Assembly (NCBI GenBank): GCA_028554755.1
Contig: JAPTOF010000003.1
Coordinates: 30,398,001 to 30,462,000 of the forward strand
Source: Cordia subcordata
Taxonomy: Eukaryota; Streptophyta; Magnoliopsida; Boraginales; Cordiaceae
Length of the DNA: 64,000 nucleotides
Direction of reading: 5' to 3'
The notes beneath the pieces were generated by a model. It was given only the letters and a program-made list of their open reading frames with translations. It was not told the DNA's origin and did not search any database. The position numbers were made by a program, and so were the translations under genes. Position 1 is the stretch's first letter, and each line of letters opens with the position of its first letter. Below are positions 62,242-64,000 of the stretch, piece after piece.

Positions 62242-63056
62242 CTTCAGGATTTAGGGTCTACAAGGAGCAGAGAGAATTTCTAAGATTTGGTGTAGACATG
62301 CTTTTTTTTTTTTTCTTTTTTGGGATAAAATTTGGACAGCCTTTTCTTTACAAGCAATACTTTCAAACTTTTTGAGGGCAAAGTATAAGGTTTGAATAAC
62401 TAAAATTTAGTTAAAAATAACTGCTATAATAACACGCGATAGAATCATAGTACATGTATCAGCACCCAATATTACATATATCATAGATGGTTAAGTTCTT
62501 AAAGAAATCTTTAATGTTTATTAATATTGGTTAAGTTCTTACAGAAATCCACAGGTCAAACGGTCAAATCCAAGTGTAAGTTCCATAGGTTATATTTATA
62601 AGCGTAATTAATTACAAAAGAGCGTTGAAATAAATTTAAAAAAAAAAAGATAATGGTCCGTTAAAGACACGGAATCCAAAATTTCAGCTGGACACAGGTG
62701 TGATCCAGCTTTCCATGTACCTTTCTCCCCCCACCTGTTTTCATCATTATTCTTTTCTGGACATTATTATTCTTTGATGGTCAAGTAATTTATACTTTGA
62801 TTATGATCTAAGACTTTGTAGTTAAGAATGGTTGACCACAGAGGCTGCCCCATGCTTGTTACCTATCTTTTATTAGCGAGCGAAGAAGTCTGGCAGCTTT
62901 GTCCAATGAGCGTTTGTACTGCCCGTTCGACTTAAACTTATTCATGTCTTAAATTTAAAATTTTTATTTGCGAGTCAATTTCAATAAACGTTATAATTGA
63001 ACACTTTCGGCCAAGTTATGGTCCCAAGTGCTTTAAAGGACTAGGAGGTTTGTCCT

Positions 63057-63057
<1 letters not shown>

Positions 63058-63091
<34 letters not shown>
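63058..63091. repeat. (ATA)n microsatellite
   Basis: About eleven copies of the trinucleotide ATA. Confidence 0.95.
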
Positions 63092-63092
<1 letters not shown>

Positions 63093-64000
63093 GGAGAATG
63101 AAGAAGAATTTGTCTCAATCAATTCGGTCATGGAAGAAATTGCCAGTTTTTGTTTTCACTTTCTTTGTTGGAAGTGTGCTCTTTGAATTTGCGGAGATAA
63201 CAATCAGTTTAATCTAACTTGATGGATGACACCAACTGCGTTCATCAATTCAATTCTTTCACTTTCTTTGCATTCTCCAATTTAGAAAAGCCAATAAAAT
63301 ATTCTATTTTTCTCAGACATTGTTAAGAAATAATTGAGATTTCATCATAAAAACTAATTGATTAATATAGAAAGTGGGGAGAGAAAGTTCACCAAAAAGC
63401 CTACATAGCATTATTCGGAGAAAGATTATCACAGCTCAGATTTTAAAGTTTATTCTTCAGGAAGGCCACTGTTGGGCTCTGTACATCTTTAAATAACGAC
63501 CCAACGGACCCTGGACCAAGTGGTCATGCGTCCAACACCCAACCCAATTACTCAGAGACTTTGTGAAATGCTACATGTTTTTTTTATGTAGGTTGGTATC
63601 GTCAGTTGCACAAACCAACCAAACCTTTTTTTTTTTGGTAAATTAGCAAGTACTAGTATTGATAGAGAAAATGATTCAGTATGTAATACCCCAATCAGTG
63701 TCTTGTACAAAAAGCCTAGTTAGACAAAGTTAACGTTTAATCTCCACTTCCTACATAAAGTACTATTTGTATGTGTATTCCTAACTTTACAATGGTTTGT
63801 AGTCTTAGCTTTAATGTCAGTAGCAATTAATTGGAACAACTGTTCTTTAGTTCTTGGCCTCTCCTGGTGGTGTAGTCGCCTGTTCCATGCTCACCAAATA
63901 TGATAGACTATAGCTTCCAAAAAAAGCTTGCAAATGTGGGGCTTGAAATGAGTTATTCATATATTTGTTCTGAAACCAGATAATAATGTGATCTCATTCT

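Larger units (their letters stand above)
61869..64000. other. Region upstream of the RLP gene to the window end
   Basis: About 2.1 kb with no supported gene. It holds the RLP promoter, an (AT)n run (62206-62239) and an (ATA)n run (63058-63091). A gene could begin beyond the edge. Confidence 0.65.

Noticed and set aside
1..64000. LTR or LINE retrotransposons, tRNA genes, organelle inserts
   Set aside because: I saw no reverse transcriptase, integrase or gag-like ORFs, no paired long direct repeats, no convincing tRNA A/B box pair and no recognisable organellar genes. A masked search could still find short fragments.

Overview
This window is ordinary AT-rich nuclear euchromatin from a flowering plant, most likely a dicot. 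Genes are split by many short GT-AG introns, intergenic DNA is full of (TA)n microsatellites and short terminal-inverted-repeat elements, and every recognisable protein is closest to plant families. No species call is possible from the sequence alone. Nothing resembles a bacterial, viral or plasmid segment, and I found no rRNA, tRNA, CRISPR array or full-length retrotransposon.

Nine protein-coding genes are supported by joining exons at splice sites that keep frame. In order they are: a CaMRLK-type LRR receptor pseudokinase (3195-5978, +); an HCNGP/SAP30BP-like nuclear protein (9515-15960, +, 8 exons); a nucleobase-ascorbate transporter (21785-25755, +, 14 exons); a plant O-fucosyltransferase-family protein (26221-30374, -, 9 exons, tail to tail with the transporter); a BIN2-type GSK3/shaggy kinase (35106-38681, +, 12 exons, 380 aa); an LRR receptor kinase like Arabidopsis At5g45780 (42429-46489, +, 11 exons); a Borealin-related protein (47844-50838, +, 6 exons); a membrane-anchored RING-CH protein (54468-57668, +, 2 exons); and an intronless RLP51/SNC2-like receptor-like protein (60516-61868, -).

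The genes do not form a pathway or operon. Three are LRR surface receptors, and a fourth (BIN2) is the central kinase of brassinosteroid signalling. As I remember the Arabidopsis gene numbers, CaMRLK, the RLK and an RLP lie together at At5g45770-At5g45800, while BIN2 and RLP51 lie together at At4g18710-At4g18760. The window would then keep in one place what is split between two Arabidopsis segments. This is from memory and needs a synteny search.

The most interesting non-genic content is mobile DNA. There is a small family of about 94-122 bp Harbinger/Tourist-like MITEs with TTA or TTG target duplications (at least three good copies and two decayed). There is an 872 bp fold-back element flanked by a perfect 8-bp duplication, a 523 bp inverted-repeat element carrying six 42-bp tandem units, and several other hairpin MITEs, some inside introns. 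Regulatory signals worth noting are a site II palindrome plus telo-box before the HCNGP gene, an E2F-type site before the Borealin-related gene and a short uORF before CaMRLK. I did not find evidence of a new biological system.
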